From the NCBI GenBank assembly GCA_942493125.1, contig OW818667.1:1984001-2048000 (forward strand): 64,000 bases of DNA. Reading direction: 5' to 3'. The position numbers and the translations under genes are program-made. Under the pieces are notes generated by a model, which saw only the letters and a program-made list of their open reading frames with translations, did not search any database and was not told the DNA's origin. Below are positions 24,236-33,800 of the stretch, piece after piece. Numbering within the stretch: position 1 is the stretch's first letter; every line of letters begins with the position of its first letter. Source of the stretch: Fusibacter_C sp942493125. GTDB lineage: Bacteria > Bacillota > Clostridia > Peptostreptococcales > Acidaminobacteraceae.

Positions 24236-24308
24236 ATGAATCGAAATACCTAGCACCACTAACTCACTAATCCACTCATGAGTCGATTTACCTGGCACCA
24301 TTAACTCA
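24236..24308 (-). repeat. Dispersed 30-bp repeat, two copies after the SLH gene
   Basis: Reverse units 24237-24266 (diverged: TGAAT, CCTAGCACC) and 24279-24308. The SLH gene ends in TGAGTGAGT, so its TGA stop merges with the repeat end. Confidence 0.9.
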
Positions 24309-24309
24309 C

Positions 24310-26214
24310 TCACTTCTTAGCTGCCACAATCACGCGAATCAAACCGCCCAATCTATAGCCACTATCGACATATCCAGTCAATGTGTATGCATTCGTGTTT
24401 GAAACGGTGCTAATATTCACAGTGAAATATTTGCCATTAATGCGTTCATAGACCTGAACATCCTGTGCCACGTCGTATTCGCTGACGCCATCTAGCGACA
24501 TCGCCTTGATAGAACTGATAGCAGAAAGTGATAAACCACCAAGTGATTGGATCCCGTTCACCATGCCATCTTTATAGGTAAACATCGCAGGACCAGTTGA
24601 GATTTCAAGCAATTTGTCGCTTGTTCGCATGACCCCTGGCATCCCTTTAATCAGGTATTCGTAGATTCCACTTAATATCACCGTATCCGGAACTGGTGCG
24701 ACATTATCAATCACCGTCGTCGTCTCATCCACATCTGTCACGATGCCATAAGTGTTCAAATCACCCGTAATATTGTTCAAGATCAATCGATCCACAGCAC
24801 CATCACTATCAAGCGTGTAATAACGCACATCGTGACTGCTCGTTAGAGAAGCACCTGCTAGGCGATTTGGGTAAAGTTTCGCAAACTCACCCGCATAGTT
24901 CACATCGATAATTTCCACATCTTTCGCAAACTTATAACTGCCGACTTGCGTCGCATCTGAACTGATGTTACCCGTCAAGAACGTGTCACCTAAAAGCTTG
25001 ACGACACTTTCGGAATTTGTGTACGTCACCGAGACGATATTGCCCGCTGAAAATGTCAATCCACCCACCATAAACTGTCGAAGCACCCCATCGGTACCTG
25101 CTACCAACACAGAATTTGCCGAGATAAGCTTACCTGAGCTGTCCTTGTAGCTGAGCGTTTCGTATTTTGTAACTACGCCATATACGGTTTCATTTGAAAG
25201 TTCTGGATCAAGTACGCTCACGACATCGCCGTTCATGCCAAGAAGCAATGTCACCGTGTCGCCAAACCCAAACTTACCTTTAGAAGAGAGGGCAAACGCC
25301 GCCTCACTTGAGCCAATAGGATAACTACCACCAGCCACAACGACAGTATTGGGTGCACTCGCAGATGGCAATGCCCCAGTGTATAAACCTGTAACCTTTT
25401 GGCTGTATACCCAAACCGTTCTCATGTTTTTACTGTAATAGTAGACATCGTAAGGAAGAATCTCCTCTAAACTGGACGCCACACTATTTCTGTAAACAGT
25501 TACATGCCCGCTTTTAACAGCAAACGGCAACAATGTGCTGATATTTCCCTTTTCAAGCACAAATGGTCCTTCCGTCACCGACTGCACTAAAAGAGCATAG
25601 TCGATTTCATCCCCGAGCATAGGGTGCCCTAGCGTTTGAGCATAAATTTGCCCAGCTTTAGTCTTCGTATGCATCATGTTGTAGAACATGTGCATTGCAT
25701 CCTGACGCGTAAGTTTTTGACCCTGTTTTACATGGATACCGTCTGATAGCCCAAGCGCATTAAATTTGGAAAGCTGCGCAGAAGGGTACGTGCCCACAAG
25801 GTCTGCGTTGGTATATCCGAGAAGCTTTAAAAGTGCTGTAGCACCTTCTTCAAATGTGATGAAACGCGTCGGTTTGAACGTCCCATCCAAATAGCCTGTG
25901 AACCAGCCCGATTGAACGGCTATTTTCACCGAATCCGCTGCCCAATAGTCGTATTTGACGTCCTTAAAGATCGACGTTCCGCTGCTGACATCGTCTGAAT
26001 CCTTAAAAACGGATGCATTGACCATCATCTGTGCAAACTCCGCACGAGAAATCAGTCTGTTTAGTGCAAGATCTCCATTTGAATCACCCGACATAATCCC
26101 GAGCGCTCTTATGGTTTCTTCTATATGCGCAGTGGTTTTATCCGCTGCAAATGTTGGTGTCACAGTCGTAAATAGCATCGCGCCGATTAATAGCCATGAA
26201 AATATTTTTTTCAT
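24310..26214 (-). CDS. SLH-domain surface protein
   Basis: A 634-residue secreted protein: signal peptide (1-24, TPTFA), three S-layer homology domains (about 28-200: ALGIMSGDSNGDLALNRLISRAEFAQMM; WAADSVKIAVQSGWFTGYLDGTFKPTRFITFEEGATALLKLLGY; KLTRQDAMHMFYNMM), then about 430 residues of beta-rich sequence that I do not recognise. SLH domains bind pyruvylated secondary wall polymers, so it should sit on the cell surface. The second of two close ATGs (26214) is preferred for its spacing from CAGGAG. The upstream ribosome site lies immediately next to three dispersed repeats. Confidence 0.9.
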   Translation of the reverse strand: MKKIFSWLLIGAMLFTTVTPTFAADKTTAHIEETIRALGIMSGDSNGDLALNRLISRAEFAQMMVNASVFKDSDDVSSGTSIFKDVKYDYWAADSVKIAVQSGWFTGYLDGTFKPTRFITFEEGATALLKLLGYTNADLVGTYPSAQLSKFNALGLSDGIHVKQGQKLTRQDAMHMFYNMMHTKTKAGQIYAQTLGHPMLGDEIDYALLVQSVTEGPFVLEKGNISTLLPFAVKSGHVTVYRNSVASSLEEILPYDVYYYSKNMRTVWVYSQKVTGLYTGALPSASAPNTVVVAGGSYPIGSSEAAFALSSKGKFGFGDTVTLLLGMNGDVVSVLDPELSNETVYGVVTKYETLSYKDSSGKLISANSVLVAGTDGVLRQFMVGGLTFSAGNIVSVTYTNSESVVKLLGDTFLTGNISSDATQVGSYKFAKDVEIIDVNYAGEFAKLYPNRLAGASLTSSHDVRYYTLDSDGAVDRLILNNITGDLNTYGIVTDVDETTTVIDNVAPVPDTVILSGIYEYLIKGMPGVMRTSDKLLEISTGPAMFTYKDGMVNGIQSLGGLSLSAISSIKAMSLDGVSEYDVAQDVQVYERINGKYFTVNISTVSNTNAYTLTGYVDSGYRLGGLIRVIVAAKK

Positions 26215-26228
26215 ATTCATCTCCTGGA

Positions 26229-26394
26229 TGAGTCATTGTGCCAGGCATTTCGACTCATTTATTTTTATCTAACATGAGTCATTGGTGCCAGGCATTTCGA
26301 CTCATTTATTTTTATCTAACATGAGTCATTGGTGCCAGGCATTTCGAATCATTCTGAGGTCGAATGATTCGATTTACCTGGCACCACCCACTCA
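26229..26394. repeat. Dispersed 30-bp repeat, three forward tandem copies and one reverse copy
   Basis: Forward units 26229-26257, 26275-26304 and 26322-26351 recur at 46-47 bp with a shared TTATTTTTATCTAACA spacer. A reverse unit 26365-26394 faces the last. That facing pair share a base change absent from other copies (GAATCA opposite TGATTC), so their pairing is preserved. Confidence 0.92.
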
Positions 26395-26404
26395 CGCCGC
26401 TCAT

Positions 26405-27601
26405 TTATTCATAGCGTAGCGCTTCGATTGGATTGAGCATAGCCGCCTTGCGTGCTGGCAGATATCCGAACAGGATACCTATACCCGCCGAGATGGCAAA
26501 GGCACCAAATGCCGCTGAAAATGACGCAGTCACCTGAAGTTCCGTATCCAAAGCAATCATGATAATTTTTCCCGCCAAACTCGATAGTGCATAGCCGAGT
26601 CCAATACCTATGAGTCCGCCAAGCGCACTTGTGGTTGCCGCTTCGATGACGAACTGCTGCATGATATTGTGCCGTTTTGCGCCAAGTGCTTTACGAATCC
26701 CAATTTCACGCGTTCTTTCAGACACAGAAACGAGCATGATGTTCATGATGCCGATACCGCCAACGACAAGTGATATTCCTGCGATGGCTGCTAAGATGGT
26801 AATCATGATATCAATGGTCGAGCTCATCATACTGAGAAGCTCAGTCATACTGATGATCATGTAAGCATCCTGATCGCCATAAACATCGAACAAGACATCG
26901 TCTACAACTTGTTTCGCCGCTTTCACGTCATCTTCGCTTACCATAGCAAACGAATAACTCGAAATAACATTGGTACCAGACAGCTTTGCCGCCGTGCTAT
27001 ATGGAAGGTACACAGCATCATCCGTACCGCCCTCTTCTATTTCATCCGTTTCCGCTTCTAGCACGCCGACGATCTCAAGAACTTGACCATTGATGCGCAT
27101 CGTCTTGCCTACGCCGTTGCCTTCAAAGAATTCATTGTTGACATAAGCTCCAATTACAGCGACTTTATGCCTTTTAGTGATATCAATATAATTGATGAAG
27201 CGTCCCTGCGTTAGCGTATATTGCTTCATGGCTAGATAATCTTCGCCTATACCCGTAACCGTTGTGCGGTTTATGGTTTCGTTGCCAATCTTCACCGCGC
27301 CATTCAACGCAACCGTTGGTGACATGGCTTTAAAGTATTCAGGATTGTCATCAAGGATTTCATACATATCATCCACAGTGATGGTTCGCGTCGATCCACG
27401 GCCCATGACATTAACGGACAAAAGATCAGTTCCCATGCTCTGGAAACTGTCGACCATATATTTTTCGAGGCCGTTACCCAATCCGATGATGACGATGACT
27501 GCGACGACGCCGATGATAATGCCAAGCATGGTAAGCAGTGACCTGACTTTACGTGCCATGATGTTGCTGATGGCCATTAAGAAAGATTGATATAAGGTCA
27601 T
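26405..27601 (-). CDS. MacB-like ABC transporter permease (FtsX/MacB family)
   Basis: A 398-residue permease: membrane segment at about 20-42 (SLLTMLGIIIGVVAVIVIIGLG), a MacB-type extracytoplasmic domain (about 45-270), and three more segments (about 275-395) with the FtsX signature SERTREIGIRKALGAKRHNIMQQF and the end GYLPARKAAMLNPIEALRYE. MacB-type systems couple ATP hydrolysis to movement of a partner protein outside the membrane and export peptides, lipids or antibiotics. Its ATG overlaps the ATPase stop (ATGA) and follows GGAGGTGAT. It is the last gene of an adaptor-ATPase-permease operon. Confidence 0.93.
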   Translation of the reverse strand: MTLYQSFLMAISNIMARKVRSLLTMLGIIIGVVAVIVIIGLGNGLEKYMVDSFQSMGTDLLSVNVMGRGSTRTITVDDMYEILDDNPEYFKAMSPTVALNGAVKIGNETINRTTVTGIGEDYLAMKQYTLTQGRFINYIDITKRHKVAVIGAYVNNEFFEGNGVGKTMRINGQVLEIVGVLEAETDEIEEGGTDDAVYLPYSTAAKLSGTNVISSYSFAMVSEDDVKAAKQVVDDVLFDVYGDQDAYMIISMTELLSMMSSTIDIMITILAAIAGISLVVGGIGIMNIMLVSVSERTREIGIRKALGAKRHNIMQQFVIEAATTSALGGLIGIGLGYALSSLAGKIIMIALDTELQVTASFSAAFGAFAISAGIGILFGYLPARKAAMLNPIEALRYE

Positions 27602-28431
27602 GGCTTCATCACCTCCTGAACATCTGCTTCAGCTGGTTTAGTCTCATCAGCTGCTTCGACAGATTCAACCGATTCGGTTGCTTCCTCTGCCGTAGTTGCA
27701 TCAACAACTTCATCAGCCACATCTTCATGCGTCGTGATGACTTTGTCGTTTGGGAGGCCATTGTAGATGATATGGCCATCTTGTAGTCTGATGATGCGTT
27801 GCGCCTGTGAGGCGATGGCATTGTCATGGGTGATGAGAACGACTGTATTGCCTTCGGCGTGAAGCTTTTTAAGTAGGCCGATAACTTCTTCACCGGTCTT
27901 AGAATCGAGTGCACCTGTTGGCTCATCGGCCAGTATGACGGATGGGTTCGTTGCAAGTGCGCGCGCCACAGAGACGCGCTGTTGCTGGCCGCCTGATAGT
28001 TGGCTTGGTAGGTTGTGGAGCTTATCCATTAGACCGACTTTTTCGATGGCTTGTTTTGCGCGTTCATGGCGCTCTGTTTTTGCCATGCCTGCATATTGCA
28101 GTGGGAGCTCGACGTTACCAAGAACAGAGAGTTTCGGCAATAAGTTGTATTGTTGAAAGATGAAGCCAATCATCTTGTTTCGGATGACTGCGAGTTCGTC
28201 GTCGTCCAGCTTGCCAACATCGTGGCCGTCTAAATAATACTTGCCAGATGTCGGGATGTCCAAGCACCCAATGATATTCATACATGTGGACTTGCCCGAA
28301 CCAGACTGACCGACGATGGCGACGAATTCACCTGGCATGATTTCCATTGAGATGCCGTCTACCGCGCGTACATCAGTCTCGCCCATCTGATATATTTTGC
28401 TTAGGGATTCAAATGCGATTAAAGGCTTCAT
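27598..28431 (-). CDS. MacB/LolD-type ABC transporter ATP-binding protein
   Basis: A 277-residue ATPase with Walker A GQSGSGKST (about 41-49), Q-loop FQQYNLLP (about 92), signature LSGGQQQR (about 142-149), Walker B VILADEP (about 163-169) and H-loop THD. The YNLLP and ADEPTGALDS elements place it in the MacB/LolD/YknY group. An unusual acidic tail of about 45 residues (EEVVDATTAEEATESVES...) follows the usual end at about residue 230. It overlaps by 4 bases with both neighbours, showing tight coupling in the operon. Confidence 0.94.
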   Translation of the reverse strand: MKPLIAFESLSKIYQMGETDVRAVDGISMEIMPGEFVAIVGQSGSGKSTCMNIIGCLDIPTSGKYYLDGHDVGKLDDDELAVIRNKMIGFIFQQYNLLPKLSVLGNVELPLQYAGMAKTERHERAKQAIEKVGLMDKLHNLPSQLSGGQQQRVSVARALATNPSVILADEPTGALDSKTGEEVIGLLKKLHAEGNTVVLITHDNAIASQAQRIIRLQDGHIIYNGLPNDKVITTHEDVADEVVDATTAEEATESVESVEAADETKPAEADVQEVMKP

Positions 28432-30149
28432 GGCGTTTCCACCTCTGTGCCTCCTGTGTTTGATCCACCGTTATTTGATCCACCTGATTCTTCTTGCACA
28501 TCTTCACGCGGTGGTCCAAACTGGAACTCATCTCTTGCGACGCGTTTTTCGATGGCCACTTCGTCACCAATTTTAAGTCCGGATATGATTTCGATAAAAT
28601 CTGTATCTGAAATGCCCGTTGTCACATATACAAAGTGGTAGCCCTCTGGTGCGCCTTCGGTTTCTATTATTGTCGGATTTGCGGCATTTGTCGCAGTTGT
28701 GGCGCTTTCCGTTGTCCCTTCAGTTGTCGCACCTTCATCTGTTGATTTACCCGCTCCATCACCTGCCGCGTTCTTTACAAGGACTTTATCGCCCCTGAGA
28801 ACAGCCTCGATCGGAATTGCAAGCACGTTCATACGCGATTCAATCTCGATGTTGGCGTCCACGTTCATGCCCGGAAGTAGACCAGTTGTTTCGTCAATCC
28901 GAACCGTCACAGGATACGTCGTCGTGCCGCCACTTGTCACGCCATTAATGTTGACTTTAGTCACGATGCCCTCGTAGATTTTTCCATCCACCGCTTCAGC
29001 TGTGATGGTTACCACTTGACCGGCACTGATTTTGGAAATGTCGAGTTCATCTATATAGAGCGTCATGGTCAAATAGCTGAGGTCGAAAATCGTACATAAC
29101 GGTTTTCCTGCCTCGAGCGTGTCGCCTTCTTTATAATTTTTCTCAATTACGGTGCCGCCAATCGGTGAATTGATGAGGTACCCATCCAAAGCGTCCTGTT
29201 GGCTCTCTAGCGATATTTCAGAACGTCTGAGCGCATTTCTCGCACTGTCGATTTGATCTTCAAGCGCGGTGCTGTCAAGCTTCACAAGGACCCTGCCGTC
29301 CGTCACGACATCGCCCACGGCCACATTCAGCTTCACGACGTCGCCTGATGCTTTGGCGATGACCACTGATTCATCTTTGTAAGCAAATGTTCCGCTGCCA
29401 TAACACGCCAAATTGCCTACCACTGCCGTCGCTTCGTGCGTCGGCATAAGCCCACCTGGATTCACGACATCGATCGTCACTTGCTTCACCAACATCCCAC
29501 CAGGCAGAACATCGACGATGCTACTGATCTTGGAGATTACCCCAGAAAGCGATTCAAATGAACCACTCACGGTCACTACAGCAAGATCCCCCACTTTGAG
29601 AAGAGCTGCATCGTCGGAACCAAATGGCATGGTCACGGACATGATCTTGCTGTCTCTGATGGTCGCTATCGTCTGTCCGGCTTGCACAGTGTCGCCGAGT
29701 TCGATATCGAGTGTCATGATTGTTCCATTGCCATCGGCTTTGATGGATAAATCCTCTAAATTTTCAAGCATTCTTTGATAGCTGCGTTGACTCTCCGACA
29801 CACTGATGGAAGCTGTCTCGATATTCGATGCCACACCTGAGCTGTCTATTTCAAATAAAACGCTATCCTTTTCAACCACGTCGCCCTCTTCAAAAGGCGC
29901 TTTAAGCACATCGCCTTGGTTGAGCGTCGTCACTGTATATGAATCCGCTGGTTTTAATGTTCCCGTTCCAGATAACGTCAAAACGATATCTCTGTTTCCA
30001 GCGGCCACTAGTGTGTACTGATCGTCCACAGCTGTTGGTCCGCCACCCATATTTCTCAGTAGCATTGGGCCACCAAAGAATACCGCAATCACAAGTGTTA
30101 CTATGATCAAAATCCATCTGTTTCTCTTCTTTTTGAAAAATGCCTTCAT
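28428..30149 (-). CDS. MacA/YknX-like membrane fusion (HlyD-type) adaptor
   Basis: A 573-residue adaptor with an N-terminal membrane anchor (about 13-32), then two biotinyl-lipoyl-type halves and beta-barrel domains (VLKAPFEEGDVVEKDSVLFEID; SPIGGTVIEKNYKEGDTLEAGKPLCTIFD; PVTVRIDETTGLLPGMNVDANIEI). It is longer than MacA (about 370) because the lipoyl region is duplicated and a Thr/Glu-rich insert (TDEGATTEGTTESATT) and Gly/Asn tail (GGSNNGGSNTGG) are added. It would connect the permease to the cell-wall side. The start follows GGAGCG at a long spacing. It heads the operon, divergent from the His-rich gene at 30486. Confidence 0.9.
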   Translation of the reverse strand: MKAFFKKKRNRWILIIVTLVIAVFFGGPMLLRNMGGGPTAVDDQYTLVAAGNRDIVLTLSGTGTLKPADSYTVTTLNQGDVLKAPFEEGDVVEKDSVLFEIDSSGVASNIETASISVSESQRSYQRMLENLEDLSIKADGNGTIMTLDIELGDTVQAGQTIATIRDSKIMSVTMPFGSDDAALLKVGDLAVVTVSGSFESLSGVISKISSIVDVLPGGMLVKQVTIDVVNPGGLMPTHEATAVVGNLACYGSGTFAYKDESVVIAKASGDVVKLNVAVGDVVTDGRVLVKLDSTALEDQIDSARNALRRSEISLESQQDALDGYLINSPIGGTVIEKNYKEGDTLEAGKPLCTIFDLSYLTMTLYIDELDISKISAGQVVTITAEAVDGKIYEGIVTKVNINGVTSGGTTTYPVTVRIDETTGLLPGMNVDANIEIESRMNVLAIPIEAVLRGDKVLVKNAAGDGAGKSTDEGATTEGTTESATTATNAANPTIIETEGAPEGYHFVYVTTGISDTDFIEIISGLKIGDEVAIEKRVARDEFQFGPPREDVQEESGGSNNGGSNTGGTEVETP

Positions 30150-30485
30150 CCGTCTATTCGCTCCTTTATGTTATGACCACAACTTTATGTTACACTTTAT
30201 ATTCTCTATTGAGGAAATTGCATAATTCCAATTTTATGATATTCCTCATTTGAAAACTGCGTAAATAAGCCATTATTGCTGTGTGAAAATATGATTTTGT
30301 GACTTATTAGGTTATTATGCAATTTCCGTATTATTATTTGCATTATACTACTTATATCCTAATTATATTAACTGAATATGAATTTTGAAGAAAAATTTGA
30401 ATAATACCTGAAAGTTTAAAGATATTTGCCATGGGTATAAACAAAGCAACAATCTGAAACGTGAAGAATTGAAGGAGGCTTACCT
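30150..30485. promoter_or_regulatory. Divergent intergenic region with a 14-bp inverted repeat
   Basis: This 336-bp AT-rich gap must hold the promoters of the exporter operon (minus) and the His-rich gene (plus). GGAAATTGCATAAT at 30213-30226 recurs inverted as ATTATGCAATTTCC at 30314-30327, about 100 bp apart: a likely regulator-binding pair. No gene seen. Confidence 0.6.
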
Positions 30486-30734
30486 ATGAATGACAAAAAT
30501 GACAATAAACACGACCATGAACATGATCACAAGCATGACCACGATCATGAGCACGAACACGACGATCACAAACACGAACACCACACTCCAGAAATCAACA
30601 AAGCAGCTTTAGGCGGAAGTGCAACTGAAGCTTGGGCTGATGCTAAATGCGTTGACAAAGAAACCAATATGAACTATCCATCTTCAGAAGCTGTGAAAAA
30701 CGCTAAAGAATGGGTTGAAGAAAACGAAAAATAA
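30486..30734 (+). CDS. His/Asp-rich small protein with DUF3787-like C-terminus
   Basis: An 82-residue protein. Residues 7-33 are almost only His, Asp, Glu and Lys (HDHEHDHKHDHDHEHEHDDH), a probable metal-binding segment. The C-terminal half (ATEAWADAKCVDKETNMNYPSSEAVKNAKEWVEENE) resembles DUF3787, a Clostridial family that includes a spore-surface protein of C. difficile. AAGGAGG precedes the ATG. It is divergent from the MacAB-like operon and ends in a strong terminator. A zinc or copper buffering role is inference from composition. Confidence 0.85.
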   Translation: MNDKNDNKHDHEHDHKHDHDHEHEHDDHKHEHHTPEINKAALGGSATEAWADAKCVDKETNMNYPSSEAVKNAKEWVEENEK

Positions 30735-30768
30735 CATCTAAAAAAATGAATAATTGACCATTAAACTT

Positions 30769-30820
30769 AAAATGGCGTCTACAAAATGATAGTTACTATC
30801 AATTTGAGACGCCATTTTTT
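30769..30820. terminator. Terminator after the His-rich gene (bidirectional)
   Basis: AAAATGGCGTCT (30769-30780) pairs with AGACGCCATTTT (30807-30818), with an inner TGATAGT/ACTATCA stem, followed by T-run. It can also serve the convergent SLH gene that ends at 30883. Confidence 0.92.
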
Positions 30821-30882
30821 ATTGGTGTTAAATTATTAAAGCATTAATTGATGAATTAATTGAGCTTGAATGAGAATAATAT

Positions 30883-33800
30883 TTATTGTTGTACTTCTAC
30901 TGCATTTTCAGCCGTCATATAGTATTGTGTTTGATCCGCTTTTAAAGTTGTATTTGTAGTTGCAGGTACATGGGCTCCTGTTACAGCGCCTTGTCCAGTT
31001 ACGAGCCAGATCGTTGGTTGACCGAATACTTCAGTACCGTTCACCAAAGTGCCTGTGACTGTCAATGCAGAATTCGGCAAATCAGCTGCTGTACCTTTTG
31101 AGACTTCGATGCCACCAAACTCGTTGCCTGTTACTGTTGTGATACCAGTTAATTCAACTGATGATGCGTTAACTAGTAACCCAGCATCTGCGCCTGTTCC
31201 TGTGAAATCGTTAAGCACAACGCCAGTTGCGTTATAAACTTGGATGCCATATGCACCTTGCCATAAAGCTAAGGTTGTCATGGTTACATTTAAATCATTG
31301 ATCGTAACATCGTTTGCCGAAACCAAGATGCCATGTCTTGAGCCATAGCTAAGACCGTTGATTGCAGCTGTGAAGCTCAGTTGATGCATGCCGCCATTGA
31401 TCGTTACTGCTCTGTCGACTAATAGTCTTTCAGCAATTTCAGGAATGTCAGCGGTTATGTTAATCGTCGTGATCACTGTATTTGCAAGTGCGGCTTTAAA
31501 TTGTTCTAACGTTGCGACGTTCGCAACAGTTACGACTGGTTCTACTGCATTTGTTGCATCCATGTAGTATTGTGTTTGATCCGCTTTTAAAGTTGTATTT
31601 GTGGTTGCAGGCACATGGGCTCCTGTTACAGCGCCTTGTCCAGTTACGAGCCAGATCGTTGGTTGACCGAATACTTCAGTGCCGTTCACCAAAGTGCCAG
31701 TCACTGTCAATGCAGAATTCGACAAACCAACAGCTGTTCCTTTTGAAACTTCAATGCCACCAAACTCGTTGCCTGTTACTGTTGTGATTCCAGTTAATTC
31801 AACTGATGATGCATTAACCAGTAATCCAGCATCTGCGCCTGTTGCAGTGAAATCGTTAAGCACTACGCCAGTTGCGTTGTAAACTTGAATGCCATATGCA
31901 CCTTGCCATAAAGCTAATGCGGTCATAGTGACATTTAAATCATTGATCGTTACATCGTTTGCCGAAACCAAGATGCCATGTCTTGAGCCATAGCTAAGAC
32001 CGTTGATTGCACTTGTGAAGCTCAGTTGATGCATGCCGCCATTGATTGTTATTGCTCTGTCGACGATCAATCTTTCTGCGATATTTGTAATATCAGCTGT
32101 TATGTTAATCGTTGTGATTACTGTATTCGCAAGTGCTGCTTTAAGCTCTGTTAACGTTGCTACGTTCGCAACAGTTACTACTGGCGCAACTGCATTTGCA
32201 GCATCCATGTAGTATTGCGTTTGATCCACTTTTAAAGTTGTATTTGTTGCAGCAGGTACATGGGCTCCTGTTACAGCGCCTTGTCCAGTTACTAACCAGA
32301 TGGTTGGTTGTCCGAATACTTCAGTGCCGTTCACCAAAGTGCCAGTCACTGTTAATGCCGAATTCGACAATCCAACAGCTGTTCCTTTTGAAACTTCAAT
32401 GCCACCAAACTCGTTGCCTGTTACTGTTGTGATTCCAGTTAATTCAACTGATGATGCGTTAACCAGTAATCCAGCATCTGCGCCTGTTGCAGTGAAATCG
32501 TTAAGCACTACGCCAGTTGCGTTATAAACTTGGATGCCATATGCACCTTGCCATAAAGCTAAAGCTGTCATGGTTACATTTAAATCATTGATCGTTACAT
32601 CGTTCGCTGAAACTAAGATGCCATGTCTTGAGCCATAGCTAAGACCGTTGATTGCACCTGTGAAGCTCAGTTGATGCATGCCGCCATTGATCGTTACTGC
32701 TCTGTCGACTAAAAGTCTTTCAGCAATTTCAGGAATATCATCGGTTATGTTAATCGTCGTGATCACTGTATCTGCAAGTGCTGCTTTAAGTTCAGCTAAG
32801 TTTGCGACATTTGCCACGGTTACGACTGGTGCAACTGCATTTGCTGCATCCATGTAGTATTGCGTTTGATCCGCTTTTAAAGTTGTATTCGTTGCAGCAG
32901 GTACATGGGCTCCTGTTACAGCGCCTTGTCCAGTTACGAGCCAGATCGTTGGTTGACCGAATACTTCAGTGCCGTTCACCAAAGTGCCAGTTACTGTCAA
33001 TGCCGAATTCGACAAACCAGCTGCTGTGCCTTTTGATACTTCGATGCCACCAAACTCGTTGCCTGTTACTGTTGTGACACCAGTTAATTCAACTGATGAT
33101 GCGTTAACCAGTAAACCAGCGTCTGCGCCTGTTCCTGTGAAATCGTTAAGCACTACGCCAGTTGCGTTATAAACTTGGATGCCATATGCACCTTGCCATA
33201 AAGCTAATGCGGTCATGGTTACATTTAGATCATTGATTGTTACATCGTTTGCCGAAACCAAGATGCCATGTCTTGAGCCATAGCTAAGGCCGTTGATTGC
33301 ACCTGTGAAGCTCAATTGATGCATGCCACCATTGATTGTTACTGCTCTGTCGACGATCAATCTTTCTGCGATATTTGTAATATCAGCAGATATGTTAATC
33401 GTTGTGATCACTGTATTTGCAAGTGCTGCTTTAAATTGTTCTAACGTTGCGACGTTCGCAACAGTTACGACTGGTTCTACTGGTGCAACTGCATTTACTG
33501 CATCCATGTAGTATTGTGTTTGATCCGCTTTTAAAGTTGTATTTGTGGTTGCAGGTACATGAGCTCCTGTTACAGCGCCTTGTCCAGTTACGAGCCAGAT
33601 CGTTGGTTGTCCGAATACTTCAGTACCGTTCACCAAAGTGCCAGTTACTGTCAATGCCGAATTCGACAAACCAACAGCTGTTCCTTTTGAAACTTCAATG
33701 CCACCAAACTCGTTGCCTGTTACTGTTGTGATTCCAGTTAATTCAACGGATGATGCGTTAACCAGTAACCCAGCATCTGCGCCTGTTCCTGTGAAATCGT

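Noticed and set aside
26229..26351. CRISPR-like spacing of three repeats
   Set aside because: Spacers are identical to each other, units occur dispersed elsewhere, and no cas gene is present.
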